Source: Betaproteobacteria bacterium (GTDB lineage: Bacteria; Pseudomonadota; Gammaproteobacteria; Burkholderiales; SG8-41). From it: a DNA stretch of 64,000 nt. Positions 44,509-52,652 of this stretch are shown piece by piece (the stretch's first letter is position 1; every line of letters begins with the position of its first letter). The translations under genes and the position numbers were made by a program. Location: positions 17,452 through 81,451 of the forward strand of contig JAQGMI010000008.1 in NCBI GenBank assembly GCA_028292435.1, read 5' to 3'. The notes under the pieces were generated by a model. It saw nothing but the letters and a program-made list of their open reading frames with translations. It was not told the origin of the DNA and searched no databases.

Positions 44509-45441
44509 ATGCGATTTAAAAATTTACTCGTTTATCGCCTCGACCCCAAATGGAAAGTCGAGCCGCGCGTCCTCGAAAACATACTGGCCGGGCGCGCACT
44601 ACAACCGTGCAACAGCTTTGAAATGGAAAGTCACGGCTGGATTCCCCCGCGCGAGGGCGATCCCTTTCTTTACATGCAGAACCGGCATTGGCTATTGACA
44701 CTGGGAATGGAGCAAAAGCTCCTGCCCGCCTCGATTATTCGTCAAATGGCCGGCGAACGAGCCGCCGAGCTGGCGAAGAAACAAGGGCATAGCATCGGGC
44801 GTAAACAAATGCGTGAAATCAAGGAACGCGTGCTCGACGAGCTGCTGCCACGCGCGCTCGCCCGCAGAATCAGTACCGCCGCCTGGGTCGATCCGGAGAA
44901 CCGGTGGTTCGTCGTCGATGCGGCGGCCGACTCCAAGGGCGAGCGCGTGCTCGAAACCCTGCTTAAATCGGGTAACGAATTTCCCGCCAAACGGCTCGAT
45001 ACCCAGCTATCGCCGGCCACCGCCATGACCGGCTGGCTCGCCGAAGGCGAGATTTCACCCGATTTCACACTCGATCAAGACCTCGAGCTATGCGGCGGCG
45101 ATGCCAACAAAGCAACCGTGCGCTATGTAAGGCACTCGCTCGGCGGCAAGGATATCCAGGCGCATATTGCGGCCGGCAAAGTCGCGACCCGGCTTGGCAT
45201 GACATGGAAAGACAAAATTTCATTCGTGCTGACCGAGACGCTTCAGATCAAGCGCGTTACATTTCTGAATTTGCTGCGCCAGCAAACAGACGAGAATGCC
45301 GACAACAAGGATGAACAGTTCGCGCTCGACTTTGTGTTGATGACCGGGGAGCTGTCGCAGATGCTCACCGATCTCACCGCTTTGCTCGGCGGGGACAAGA
45401 CCGCGGCAGCAGCGCCGCGCGAGGCCGCGGCAACCGTCTGA
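44509..45441 (+). CDS. rdgC: recombination-associated protein RdgC
   Basis: 310 residues, typical for RdgC. The N-terminus MRFKNLLVYRLDPKW, the QKLLPASIIRQ and RKQMREIKERVLDELLPRA blocks and the C-terminal ALDFVLMTGELSQML are family features. RdgC forms a ring dimer around double-stranded DNA and can oppose RecA loading. The start is ATG 44509. No RecA or phage gene is close. It ends in an Ala-rich tail. Confidence 0.93.
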   Translation: MRFKNLLVYRLDPKWKVEPRVLENILAGRALQPCNSFEMESHGWIPPREGDPFLYMQNRHWLLTLGMEQKLLPASIIRQMAGERAAELAKKQGHSIGRKQMREIKERVLDELLPRALARRISTAAWVDPENRWFVVDAAADSKGERVLETLLKSGNEFPAKRLDTQLSPATAMTGWLAEGEISPDFTLDQDLELCGGDANKATVRYVRHSLGGKDIQAHIAAGKVATRLGMTWKDKISFVLTETLQIKRVTFLNLLRQQTDENADNKDEQFALDFVLMTGELSQMLTDLTALLGGDKTAAAAPREAAATV

Positions 45442-45505
45442 CGAATAAAGCGCGCGATCGCTCTGCTATGATGCTGTCCTCACGGTAACACTGGACCGGA
45501 AGGAC

Positions 45506-46021
45506 ATGCCCATGCGCGCCACTCTGCGATTGCTGCCTTTGGTTCTTGCATTGTGTGCCGGCTGCGAGGCGCCACCGCCGCCGCCCGCGCCCCCGCCTTA
45601 TGCAAACACGCTTGCCTTGAAGCAGGTGATGGAGTGGGTCATCGATCCCGCCGTCGATGTGATCTGGGATTCAGTCAAAACGGTGATCACGGAAAAAGGC
45701 ACCCAGGAAATCGCGCCGCGCACGGATGCGGAATGGGATGCAATTCGCAACGCGTCGGCCACCCTGATCGAAGCCGGCAATGCGTTGATGATCGAAGGCC
45801 GCGCGCGCGACAAGAAAGAATGGATGGCTGCCGCCAAACGATTGAGCGATTCAGCGGCGCTGGCCTTGAAAGCGGCCCAGGCAAAAAATACTGAAGCGCT
45901 GTTTGACGAGGGCGGGAATATCTACAAAGCATGCGCTGCGTGCCATCAGCATTATGCACAGCACCTCGCGGGTCCGTCTGTCGGCGGCTCGAACGATGCG
46001 GCGACGCCGGCCAAGAAATAA
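45506..46021 (+). CDS. single-CxxCH haem lipoprotein, paralogue of the gene at 50266
   Basis: 171 residues. The signal peptide ends in LCAGC, a lipobox with the lipidated cysteine followed by a Pro-rich linker (EAPPPPPAPPP). A four-helix-like mature part ends in CAACHQHY, one c-type haem motif near the C-terminus, a layout seen in cytochrome c' proteins. It shares length, spacing and the WxAxxNASxLIEAG pattern with the gene at 50266. Probably a periplasmic, outer-membrane-anchored electron-transfer or gas-binding protein. Ligand unknown. Confidence 0.8.
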   Translation: MPMRATLRLLPLVLALCAGCEAPPPPPAPPPYANTLALKQVMEWVIDPAVDVIWDSVKTVITEKGTQEIAPRTDAEWDAIRNASATLIEAGNALMIEGRARDKKEWMAAAKRLSDSAALALKAAQAKNTEALFDEGGNIYKACAACHQHYAQHLAGPSVGGSNDAATPAKK

Positions 46022-46132
46022 CGCCGTCGCCCGATCCAAGCTGACCGATGGCCGGGCGCCGGACCGCCGCGCGCAGTAAAGCGGTGTAAACTCAACGCAG
46101 ATATTTGTAATTAACGGCATGCAGGCGGCGTG

Positions 46133-46630
46133 ATGCGAACCCAATCTCTAGATCGTTTTTGCGCGTGGATTGAGCAAACCTCTCTAAGCCAGGCGATTCA
46201 GGTTACGTCCTGGAGCGTGCCCGCGGTGCAGACCGTTCACATTCTCGCCATCGCCGCCATCATGGCATCGGTACTTTTTCTCAACCTGCGGCTGCTTGGC
46301 GTCGTCGGACGCGACCGGCCGCTGTCCGAAGTGTCGGCGCGTCTGCGTCCCATTATCTGGTGGACCTTGCCTGTGCTGCTGGTGTCGGGCACCTTTCTGA
46401 TCGTCGGCGAGCCGGTGCGCTCCCTCGAGAATCCGATCTTTCAGTTAAAAATGTTCCTGCTGGTCACGGTGATCATTGTGACGCTGAGTTACCAGGCGCC
46501 GCTCAACCGCGACAGCAATTTCTGGGACGCGACGAGCGGCCGCCGCGGCGCGATCAAAGCCATCGCGGTACTGTCGCTGGTGTTGTGGGTTGGCATTGTC
46601 TGTGCCGGCCGCTGGATCGCATACGTATAG
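46133..46630 (+). CDS. DUF6644-like integral membrane protein 1
   Basis: 165 residues from ATG 46133 (GTG 46130 directly before it is possible). There are about four membrane segments (near 25-50, 70-90, 100-120, 140-160). VQTVHILAIAAIMAS and LFLNLRLLGVVGRDR are conserved with the next gene, whose equivalents are IESIHVLAIVLVVGS and VDLRLLGVASRDR. Function unknown. It lies 111 bases after the haem lipoprotein gene in the same direction. Confidence 0.7.
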   Translation: MRTQSLDRFCAWIEQTSLSQAIQVTSWSVPAVQTVHILAIAAIMASVLFLNLRLLGVVGRDRPLSEVSARLRPIIWWTLPVLLVSGTFLIVGEPVRSLENPIFQLKMFLLVTVIIVTLSYQAPLNRDSNFWDATSGRRGAIKAIAVLSLVLWVGIVCAGRWIAYV

Positions 46631-46702
46631 GAAGTGCACCGGCCGCGCGGACGCGAATGTTCATAAGGGCTGCGCCTGACGCGGCGGATGGGGAGACAGG
46701 GA

Positions 46703-47212
46703 ATGCTTGATTCAATTTTCCGGTGGCTGTACGACACCGCCGCCGGCGTCGTGATTCGCGAAAACGAGTCGCTGTTTCCGTGGATCGAGTCGATTCATGT
46801 GCTCGCGATTGTGCTGGTCGTCGGCTCCATTGCGTTCGTCGACTTGAGACTGCTGGGCGTGGCCTCGCGCGACCGCAGCGTGAATGCGCTGACCAGGGAC
46901 GTGTTGCCGTCCACCTGGATCGCGTTTGCCGTCGCCGCGCTGACTGGCTTGCTCATGTTCATTTCAAATGCCGTGAATTACGCGCATAACTTTTATTTCC
47001 AGATCAAAATCCTGTTTCTGGTGTTGGCAGCCGCCAATATGTTGTTTTTCCATTTCGTCGCCGGACGCGACGTCGCGACCTGGGGCGCCGTGGCCGGGCC
47101 GACACCGTTCAAGGCCCGTCTTGCGGGCGGCACTTCGCTCACGCTCTGGATCTGCATCGTTGCTTTTGGCCGCTGGATCGGTTTCACGCTGCAGCCGCAT
47201 CTGAGCGGCTAG
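46703..47212 (+). CDS. DUF6644-like integral membrane protein 2
   Basis: 169 residues from ATG 46703, which has GGGA just upstream; ATG 46688 is also in frame. A paralogue of the preceding gene with the same hydrophobic profile and the shared IHVLAI/HILAI and LRLLGV segments. A His-containing motif in helices (ESIHVLAI) could bind a cofactor (inference). Function unknown. Confidence 0.7.
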   Translation: MLDSIFRWLYDTAAGVVIRENESLFPWIESIHVLAIVLVVGSIAFVDLRLLGVASRDRSVNALTRDVLPSTWIAFAVAALTGLLMFISNAVNYAHNFYFQIKILFLVLAAANMLFFHFVAGRDVATWGAVAGPTPFKARLAGGTSLTLWICIVAFGRWIGFTLQPHLSG

Positions 47213-47348
47213 GCACCGCGCGGCGGAAAATCGGCCGATTTCGCTAAATTGCGCATGCAATGCCGATTCGCGACGATTCCGCTAAACTCTTGTTTGTCTT
47301 TACCGTTTGGCAAAAGTACCTGAGTTGCAATTCAAGGAGAGAGACCCG

Positions 47349-48183
47349 ATGACCAAGTTTGCAAACGCGATTCTGATCGTGTGCTTCGTATTCACCGGCG
47401 TCCAGGCGTTTGCACAGCCCGCCGGCAAAGCGAAACCCGTCATCAATCCGCCGCCCACTGCGCAGGACTGGGCGAACATCTCGAAGCTTCCCGACTGGAG
47501 CGGCGTGTGGAATCCCAAAATTACCGACCAGGACGCGCAGATCAAGACCAATATGCCGCCCTGGACGCCGCCGGCCGCTGAATACATCAAGTTCCAGCGC
47601 GGAAGAACGCGCAGGACGCCCGCCACCCTTGTTCACGAATTGCCTGCCGGAAGCCATGCCGGCGTGGATGCTCGTCACCCACAATTCGATGGAAGTTCTG
47701 TATACGCCCGGACGCGTCACGCTGCTGGGCGAGTCGGACGGCGCGCGCCTGCGCCGAATTTATACCGACGGGCGCAAGCATCCTGAAGATCCGGACCCGA
47801 CCTTCCATGGCCATTCGATCGGCCACTGGGAAGGTGACACGCTGGTTGTCGATACGATCGGTGTGCTGCCGCAGACGCTGATCGCAATCAATGAAGCAGC
47901 CGGCCATCCGAACAACGGCGACATGCATATCAAAGAGCGCATCCATCTCGACGAAAAAAACAAAGATATTCTGCTCGTCGACCTGGAAATCACCGCGCCC
48001 AAGGTGCTGACCAAGACCTGGAAGACCACGCGCATTTTCTTCCGCCAGCGCGCGCGCATTTATGACATCGTCGAAGGCGTGTGCCAGGAAGGTTATTTCC
48101 GTCCGGCCAAAGACAAGTTCGGCAACGAAGTTTTCGTGCCGATCGAACATGCCGTCGGCGGCAATCGCGTTCCCCCGAAATAG
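47349..48183 (+). pseudogene. secreted protein of unknown function, interrupted by a frameshift
   Basis: A strong ribosome site (AAGGAGAGAG) and ATG 47349 open a frame with a good signal peptide ending AFAQPAG, then DWSGVWNPKI. At about 47600 the coding sense shifts by one base into the next frame, which continues as NCLPEAMPAWM, HSMEVLYTPGRVT-like text and GHSIGHWEGDTLVVDT, ending at 48183. Both halves belong to one family of secreted proteins with the DWSGVW start and GHSIGHWEGDTL end. The cause is a genuine mutation or a base-call error; the 5' frame stops at 47786. Confidence 0.75.
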
Positions 48184-48216
48184 TCAGCGCACCATATTTT
48201 CAGTAAGGAGATTCCT

Positions 48217-48654
48217 ATGATTACTGCATCGACCAAATTAGCCGCCGCGGCTGCCTTCGCGGGCCTCGTTGCCGCCGCGTACCCCGTATCGGCGCACCAC
48301 TCGACGACGATGTTCGACCGCGAAAAATTTATCGTGCTCGAAGGCACCGTTAAGGAACTGCACTGGACCAATCCGCACGTTGCGATTTTTATCGAGAATG
48401 CGGCAGCCAAGCCGAACATCCCCGAAGGCATGTGGGTGGTCGAACTGACGAGCCCCGGCAACCTGGTGCGCTCGGGCTGGACACGCAACCTGATCAAGCC
48501 CGGCGAGAAAGTGACGGCTGAAGTTCACCAATTGCGCGACGGCACCAAAGGCGGCGGCCTGCGCAAGATTACGCTGGTTTCTTCCGGACAATCGTTTACC
48601 TACAACATTCGCGACCAGGAACGGCCGAATCTGGAAGGCGAAACGTACAAGTGA
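48217..48654 (+). CDS. DUF6152-like secreted protein
   Basis: 145 residues. The signal peptide ends SAHHST; HHSTTMFDREK and the following LEGTVKELHWTNPHV are the family pattern, a small beta-barrel-like domain. AAGGAG lies 7 bases before ATG 48217. It is 33 bases downstream of the frameshifted secreted gene, the common pairing for these two families. Histidines at the mature N-terminus suggest metal binding (inference). Function unknown. Confidence 0.75.
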   Translation: MITASTKLAAAAAFAGLVAAAYPVSAHHSTTMFDREKFIVLEGTVKELHWTNPHVAIFIENAAAKPNIPEGMWVVELTSPGNLVRSGWTRNLIKPGEKVTAEVHQLRDGTKGGGLRKITLVSSGQSFTYNIRDQERPNLEGETYK

Positions 48655-48673
48655 TTTTGTGGCTGAGTTAAAT

Positions 48674-48699
48674 AAAAAAGCCCCGCGAGGGGCTTTTTT
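48674..48699 (+). terminator. rho-independent terminator after the DUF6152-like gene
   Basis: An 11-bp stem beginning with six A and ending with six T (48674-48684 with 48689-48699) around a GCGA loop. The T-run serves the plus strand. It can also serve the convergent YciI-like gene. Confidence 0.85.
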
Positions 48700-48739
48700 A
48701 TTGCGGCCGACTTATTGAGCTGGCAATGCGCGCTGCAGA

Positions 48740-49042
48740 TCAGGCGCCCTCTGCCGCTTCGGGATTCCACTGCCCTTTGTTCATGCGCGTAATCGTGATG
48801 GTCGCGAAGACACCGGTTTTCGTGAACGGGTCGCCGTCGGAAAAAGTCTTGGCTTCAGCACGTGTTTTCACATTGACGATGAACAAACTGCCGATGGCCG
48901 TCTCGCCATCGTCCGTGCGCGTAGCGCCGGCCAGCACGAGGATGCCTTTCTGGCTTTTGAGGTATTCACGATGCGGCTGCAGCACGGTGTCGCGCGCAGC
49001 GGCGGTATTCGGTTTATCGGTGCACGAAATTGCCCATAGCAT
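48740..49042 (-). CDS. YciI-like protein
   Basis: 100 residues from ATG 49042 (TGGAGA upstream). The fold is the ferredoxin-like YCII family: MLWAISCTDKPN at the start, REYLKSQKGILVLAGATRTDDG and DPFTKTGVFATITITRM at the end. The catalytic-region His-Asp of true YciI dehydrochlorinase-like members is seen as PHREYL and DGDPF. Enzyme activity unproven for the family. It is divergent from the ClpX-like gene by 185 bases, where I see no gene. Confidence 0.8.
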   Translation of the reverse strand: MLWAISCTDKPNTAAARDTVLQPHREYLKSQKGILVLAGATRTDDGETAIGSLFIVNVKTRAEAKTFSDGDPFTKTGVFATITITRMNKGQWNPEAAEGA

Positions 49043-49227
49043 GTGATGGTCTCCAATGGTTGATGTGGGTACGGCGTCAGGGCATATGATATTGCATTTG
49101 CGCCATGCCATTTGCAAAGAGCCTCGCGAACCGGGGCGCACGCACTTGACGGCGCCCGCGCGGTGGCGGAAGCTTTGGCGGCACTTTGGTAATTACGCGC
49201 GGCAAATAACGTCACAGGGATACGATC

Positions 49228-50241
49228 TTGCTCGATAAAAGAATAAAACCGAGTTTCATCGTCAAGTACCTCGACCAATACGTAATTGGTCAGGACGAGG
49301 CCAAGAAGATTCTGGCGGTCGCCGTCTATGCGCACTATAAAAAGCTCGAAAAATCGGGCAAGGACAGCATTGAAATCGCCAAAAGCAACGTGCTGTTGAT
49401 CGGCCCGTCCGGCACCGGCAAGACGCTGCTGTGCGAGACGCTCGCCAAAATTCTCGGCGTGCCCTTCGTCACCGCCGACGCCACCTCGCTCGCGCAAACC
49501 AAGTTCGTCAACGAGGAAATCGAGGCGATCCTGCAGCGCCTGGTCGACAAGGCCGACGGCAGCATCCCGCGCGCGCAACTGGGCATCGTATTCATCGACG
49601 AGATCGACAAATTGAAAGCACCGGCCGGCGAAGCCGCGCGCAGCACGTCCGGGGAGAGCGTGCAGCATGCGCTGCTCAAGATCATGGAAGGCTATCCGGC
49701 CAAGCTTGCTAACAAGGCATACGTCGATACGACCAACATACTTTTCATCTGCGGCGGCGCGTTCGTCGGCCTCGAAAACATCATGGCCAAGACGCACGGC
49801 TACGGCTTTATCTCGACCACGAATGACGACAATCAAAACATTCTTGATCGCCTGAACTCGCGCGTAAAACCGACCGACCTGTTCGAGTTCGGCTTGATTC
49901 CGGAATTCACCGGCAGGCTGCCGATCATCGCCAACTTCCAGACGCTCACCAAGAGCATGTTGATTCGGATTATGACGGAGCCCAAAAACTCGATCTATAA
50001 CCAGTTTCGCGAGATTTTCAAGAATGAAGGTGTCGAACTCACGATCGAGCCGCGCGTATTCGAACAAATTTCGGAAATTGCGATGGAATACAAAACCGGC
50101 GCGCGCAGCCTGCGCGGAATTTTTGAAGAGCTGATCAACCCGCTGCTCTTCATAGTGCCCGACGATCAGACCATTCAGAAAGTCGTGGTCGATTCGTTGT
50201 TCACCGATGCGAAGGTCTTGCGCAAACCCGAGGCGGCATGA
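49228..50241 (+). CDS. ClpX-like AAA+ ATPase without zinc-binding domain
   Basis: 337 residues from TTG 49228, with AGGGA 8 bases upstream. It begins at the AAA+ core (VKYLDQYVIGQDEAKK), so the 60-residue N-terminal zinc domain of ClpX is absent. Walker A GPSGTGKT (59-66) and Walker B IVFIDEID (120-127) are intact. The pore loop GYVG of ClpX is KFVN (92-95), and the ClpP-docking IGF tripeptide position reads YGF (192-194). It probably unfolds or remodels substrates with altered grip and uncertain ClpP use. No clpP is nearby. A terminator follows. Confidence 0.85.
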   Translation: MLDKRIKPSFIVKYLDQYVIGQDEAKKILAVAVYAHYKKLEKSGKDSIEIAKSNVLLIGPSGTGKTLLCETLAKILGVPFVTADATSLAQTKFVNEEIEAILQRLVDKADGSIPRAQLGIVFIDEIDKLKAPAGEAARSTSGESVQHALLKIMEGYPAKLANKAYVDTTNILFICGGAFVGLENIMAKTHGYGFISTTNDDNQNILDRLNSRVKPTDLFEFGLIPEFTGRLPIIANFQTLTKSMLIRIMTEPKNSIYNQFREIFKNEGVELTIEPRVFEQISEIAMEYKTGARSLRGIFEELINPLLFIVPDDQTIQKVVVDSLFTDAKVLRKPEAA

Positions 50242-50247
50242 CGCTTG

Positions 50248-50274
50248 AGTGACCGCTGGGAGCGGTCACTTTTT
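50248..50274. terminator. rho-independent terminator between convergent genes
   Basis: A perfect 10-bp stem (50248-50257 with 50261-50270), GGG loop and TTTT tail. It follows the ClpX-like gene by 6 bases and overlaps the last codons of the convergent haem protein. Confidence 0.8.
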
Positions 50275-50670
50275 CATGTACTGGCGGTGGCAGTCTTCGC
50301 AGGTCGTATAGAGAACATCGCCCGCGTCGAGCACCGCGTCGACGTTTCGGTTTTTCGCCGCGCTGCCGGCGACTACCGCCGCCTGCGACATTGAGTTGGC
50401 CAGCCGGATCCAATCGGCGCCGCCCGTGGCCGGTCCCTCGGTGGCCAAGGTCTTGCCTGCGTCAATCAATCTCGAAGCGCCATTTTCGACTGCCGCCCAA
50501 TCGCTTTCTTTTTTGGGCGCGCCCTTCCCTACCGCAAACACAACATCCGACGCCGGAACGACCACCGACTTCATCAGTCCAAGCACGCGCTCGGGCGGCT
50601 GCTGGGCCAACGCGAAATGCGCCATGAGCGCGACGGCGCCGACGATGGCGCAGGTGATTCCCGTCTTCAT
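50266..50670 (-). CDS. periplasmic single-CxxCH haem protein
   Basis: 134 residues from ATG 50670 (GGGAG upstream). The signal peptide MKTGITCAIVGAVALMAHFALAQ is cleaved after ALAQ. The helical mature part ends in CEDCHRQYMKK, one c-haem attachment site near the C-terminus as in cytochrome c'. It shares the SDWAAVENGASRLIDAG-type layout with the lipoprotein at 45506; that copy is lipidated, this one soluble. Electron transfer or small-gas binding is likely. Partner unknown. Confidence 0.8.
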   Translation of the reverse strand: MKTGITCAIVGAVALMAHFALAQQPPERVLGLMKSVVVPASDVVFAVGKGAPKKESDWAAVENGASRLIDAGKTLATEGPATGGADWIRLANSMSQAAVVAGSAAKNRNVDAVLDAGDVLYTTCEDCHRQYMKK

Positions 50671-50855
50671 TTGCTTTTTTTCTCCCGCAATTTCACGTGG
50701 ATTTAGCATACGACAATTGTCCGCGTTAGAAAACAATCCGCGCGCACATTTGCGATGCGCCGCGCGCTCGGGCGCCTTGCCGCTCATAGCCGGCGCGGGC
50801 ATACTGTCGCCTCTGCCAGACGCGCGCCCTCAGTGCGCCACCACAAGGACATCAC

Positions 50856-51890
50856 ATGCAATTAAAGTCGCGTTCCTACGAAGCGCCGGATACGGCGGCT
50901 GCCATGGAACTTTGCTATGCCAACGGGTGGACCGATGGCTTGCCGGTGGTACCGCCGACCGAAGAGCGCATCGCCGCGATGCTGGCGGCGGTCAAGCTCG
51001 AGCCCGAAACGCAGGTTGCTTTCATCGAAAATCGCCAGATATCCGTGACGGCTGAGAAAATCGCCATCAATGCGGTACTCGCGGGCTGCAAGCCCGAGTA
51101 CATGCCCGTTGTCGTCGCGGCCGTCGAAGCCCTCGCGGATCCGCTGTATGGTTATCACGGTCCTGCGACGAGTACCGGCGGCTCCGCGGTGCTGATGATC
51201 GTCAACGGCCCGATCGCGCGCGAACTCGACATGAATTGCGGCGACAACCTGTTCGGTCCGGGTTGGCGTTCGAATGCGACGATGGGCCGCGCAATCAGAC
51301 TGCTCATGCGCAACACCATAGGCACGCTGCCCGGCACGCTCGATCAGAGCAGCCTCGGGCATCCCGGCAAGTACACCTACTGCATCGCTGAAAACGAAGC
51401 GGAAAGCCCGTGGCCGCCGCTGCACGTGTCACGCGGCTTCAAGCGCGAACAAAGCGCGGTCACAATCATGGCGGCGCTGGGCGTACATCAATACTCGAAC
51501 GGCCTCTCGAACACGCCGGAAGGCATATTGACGACTGCTTGCGCGCAGATGCGGGTTTCGGCCGGCACCGCGCGCAAACCGTTTTACGCGATGATGTTTG
51601 CAGGCGAGCACATGGCGGTAATCGCCAAAGCGGGATGGACGCGCGATGACGTGAAACGCTTTTGCTTCGAAAACAGCAAAATTTCCGTCGCCGAATTAAA
51701 GCGCATCAACGTGCGCGACGGTGAGGTAACGCCAGCCGACGAAAAGGAAATGTTGACGCTCGTGCATGAGCCCGACGATTTTCTGATGGTCATGGCGGGC
51801 GGCAAGGCCGGCGTCCAGTCGGCTTATATTCCGGGCTGGGGCGGCAAGAACGGCTCGCAGGCCGTGACCAAAGAAATCCGCCGCGCGTAA
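50856..51890 (+). CDS. conserved protein of unknown function next to the UGSC selenoprotein
   Basis: 344 residues. No signal peptide or membrane segment, so cytoplasmic. Visible blocks are NGWTDGLPVVPPTEERI, NAVLAGCKPEYMPVVVAA, GPATSTGGSAVLMIVNGP, and a central NTIGTLPGTLDQSSLGHPGKYTYCIAENE. Several cysteines (CKPEY, MNCGDN, YCIAEN) are conserved-looking. I do not recognise a characterised family. It is followed after 51 bases by the selenoprotein gene with its own ribosome site, so the two are probably co-expressed, possibly as a complex (inference). The 185-base gap upstream shows no other gene. Confidence 0.75.
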   Translation: MQLKSRSYEAPDTAAAMELCYANGWTDGLPVVPPTEERIAAMLAAVKLEPETQVAFIENRQISVTAEKIAINAVLAGCKPEYMPVVVAAVEALADPLYGYHGPATSTGGSAVLMIVNGPIARELDMNCGDNLFGPGWRSNATMGRAIRLLMRNTIGTLPGTLDQSSLGHPGKYTYCIAENEAESPWPPLHVSRGFKREQSAVTIMAALGVHQYSNGLSNTPEGILTTACAQMRVSAGTARKPFYAMMFAGEHMAVIAKAGWTRDDVKRFCFENSKISVAELKRINVRDGEVTPADEKEMLTLVHEPDDFLMVMAGGKAGVQSAYIPGWGGKNGSQAVTKEIRRA

Positions 51891-51941
51891 TCGGATCAAC
51901 GCACCAGAACCACGCTGATAGCGACATTCAAGGAGATCATC

Positions 51942-52475
51942 ATGACCGTTCGCATTTTCGATCCCACGATAGAAGCCAAGGGCCGCAAGATTGCTTATGC
52001 GCCGCGGCCGAAATCGCTCGCCGGCCTGCGTGTCGGCCTCGTCGACAACTCGAAACATAATTCGGACCAGCTGCTGATGCGCATCGCGGGCCTGCTCGAA
52101 CGCGATCACGGCGTGCAGACGCACATCATGCGGCGCAAAAAGAGCGCCGGCATTCCGCCGTCGAAGGAGATCCTCGACGAATTCAAGTCCGCCTGCGACG
52201 TCGTCGTCGCCGGCGTCGGCGATTGAGGGTCGTGCAGTTCGGGCAGTGTGCTCGACAGCATCGTATTCGAACAGCAAGGCATGCCTTCAGCGTCGATCAT
52301 TACCGACGTCTTCATGCGTACCGGCCAGGCGATGGCGCAGTCCTGGGGATTAAAGGATTTTAAATTTCTCGCGATGCCGCACCCGATTGCCAACCTTACG
52401 GATGCGGAACTCGACCAGCGCGCGCGCGATATTACGCCGCAGGTCGTGCAACTATTGCTCCAGGGCCAGTCTTAA
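51942..52475 (+). CDS. UGSC-family selenoprotein (TGA 52224-52226 read as selenocysteine)
   Basis: 177 residues if the in-frame TGA at codon 95 is read as Sec; a TAA ends the frame at 52473. The sequence around it is VVVAGVGD-Sec-GSCSSGSVLDS, the UGSC motif that gives the family its name: Sec95 and Cys98 form a redox-type pair. Coding character continues after the TGA in the same frame (IVFEQQGMPSASIITDVF). A 28-base stem-loop begins 3 bases past the TGA. AAGGAG precedes ATG 51942. The upstream gene is its likely partner. If Sec machinery is absent, a truncated 94-residue product results. Confidence 0.85.
52229..52256 (+). promoter_or_regulatory. bacterial SECIS-like stem-loop
   Basis: GUCG pairs with CGAC (52229-52232 with 52253-52256). 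A U-U mismatch follows, then GCA pairs with UGC (52234-52236 with 52249-52251), around a 12-base loop GUUCGGGCAGUG. It begins 3 bases after the TGA, and the apical loop is 11-22 bases from it, the position expected for a bacterial SECIS read by SelB. It also encodes the residues after Sec. Confidence 0.6.
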
Positions 52476-52652
52476 TATTAACGGCGACGCCGGTCACCGG
52501 CGCGCGCCATATTCTTCGGCTGCTCAACGCCGGCGCAACCGGGCGTCGCGGGTTGAGTGCCGAGCCAGCAATGGCGCGGCCCCGCGCGATGCGCAAGCCA
52601 CTGTCGACGGGGCGGCCGTTACAGTCACGACGTACCGCAACATGAGCATGCG

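Noticed and set aside
52224..52226. TGA read as an ordinary stop making a 94-residue gene with a pseudogene tail
   Set aside because: The coding pattern continues in the same frame for 83 codons, the flanking residues match the UGSC motif, and a hairpin follows. Recoding explains all three better than decay.
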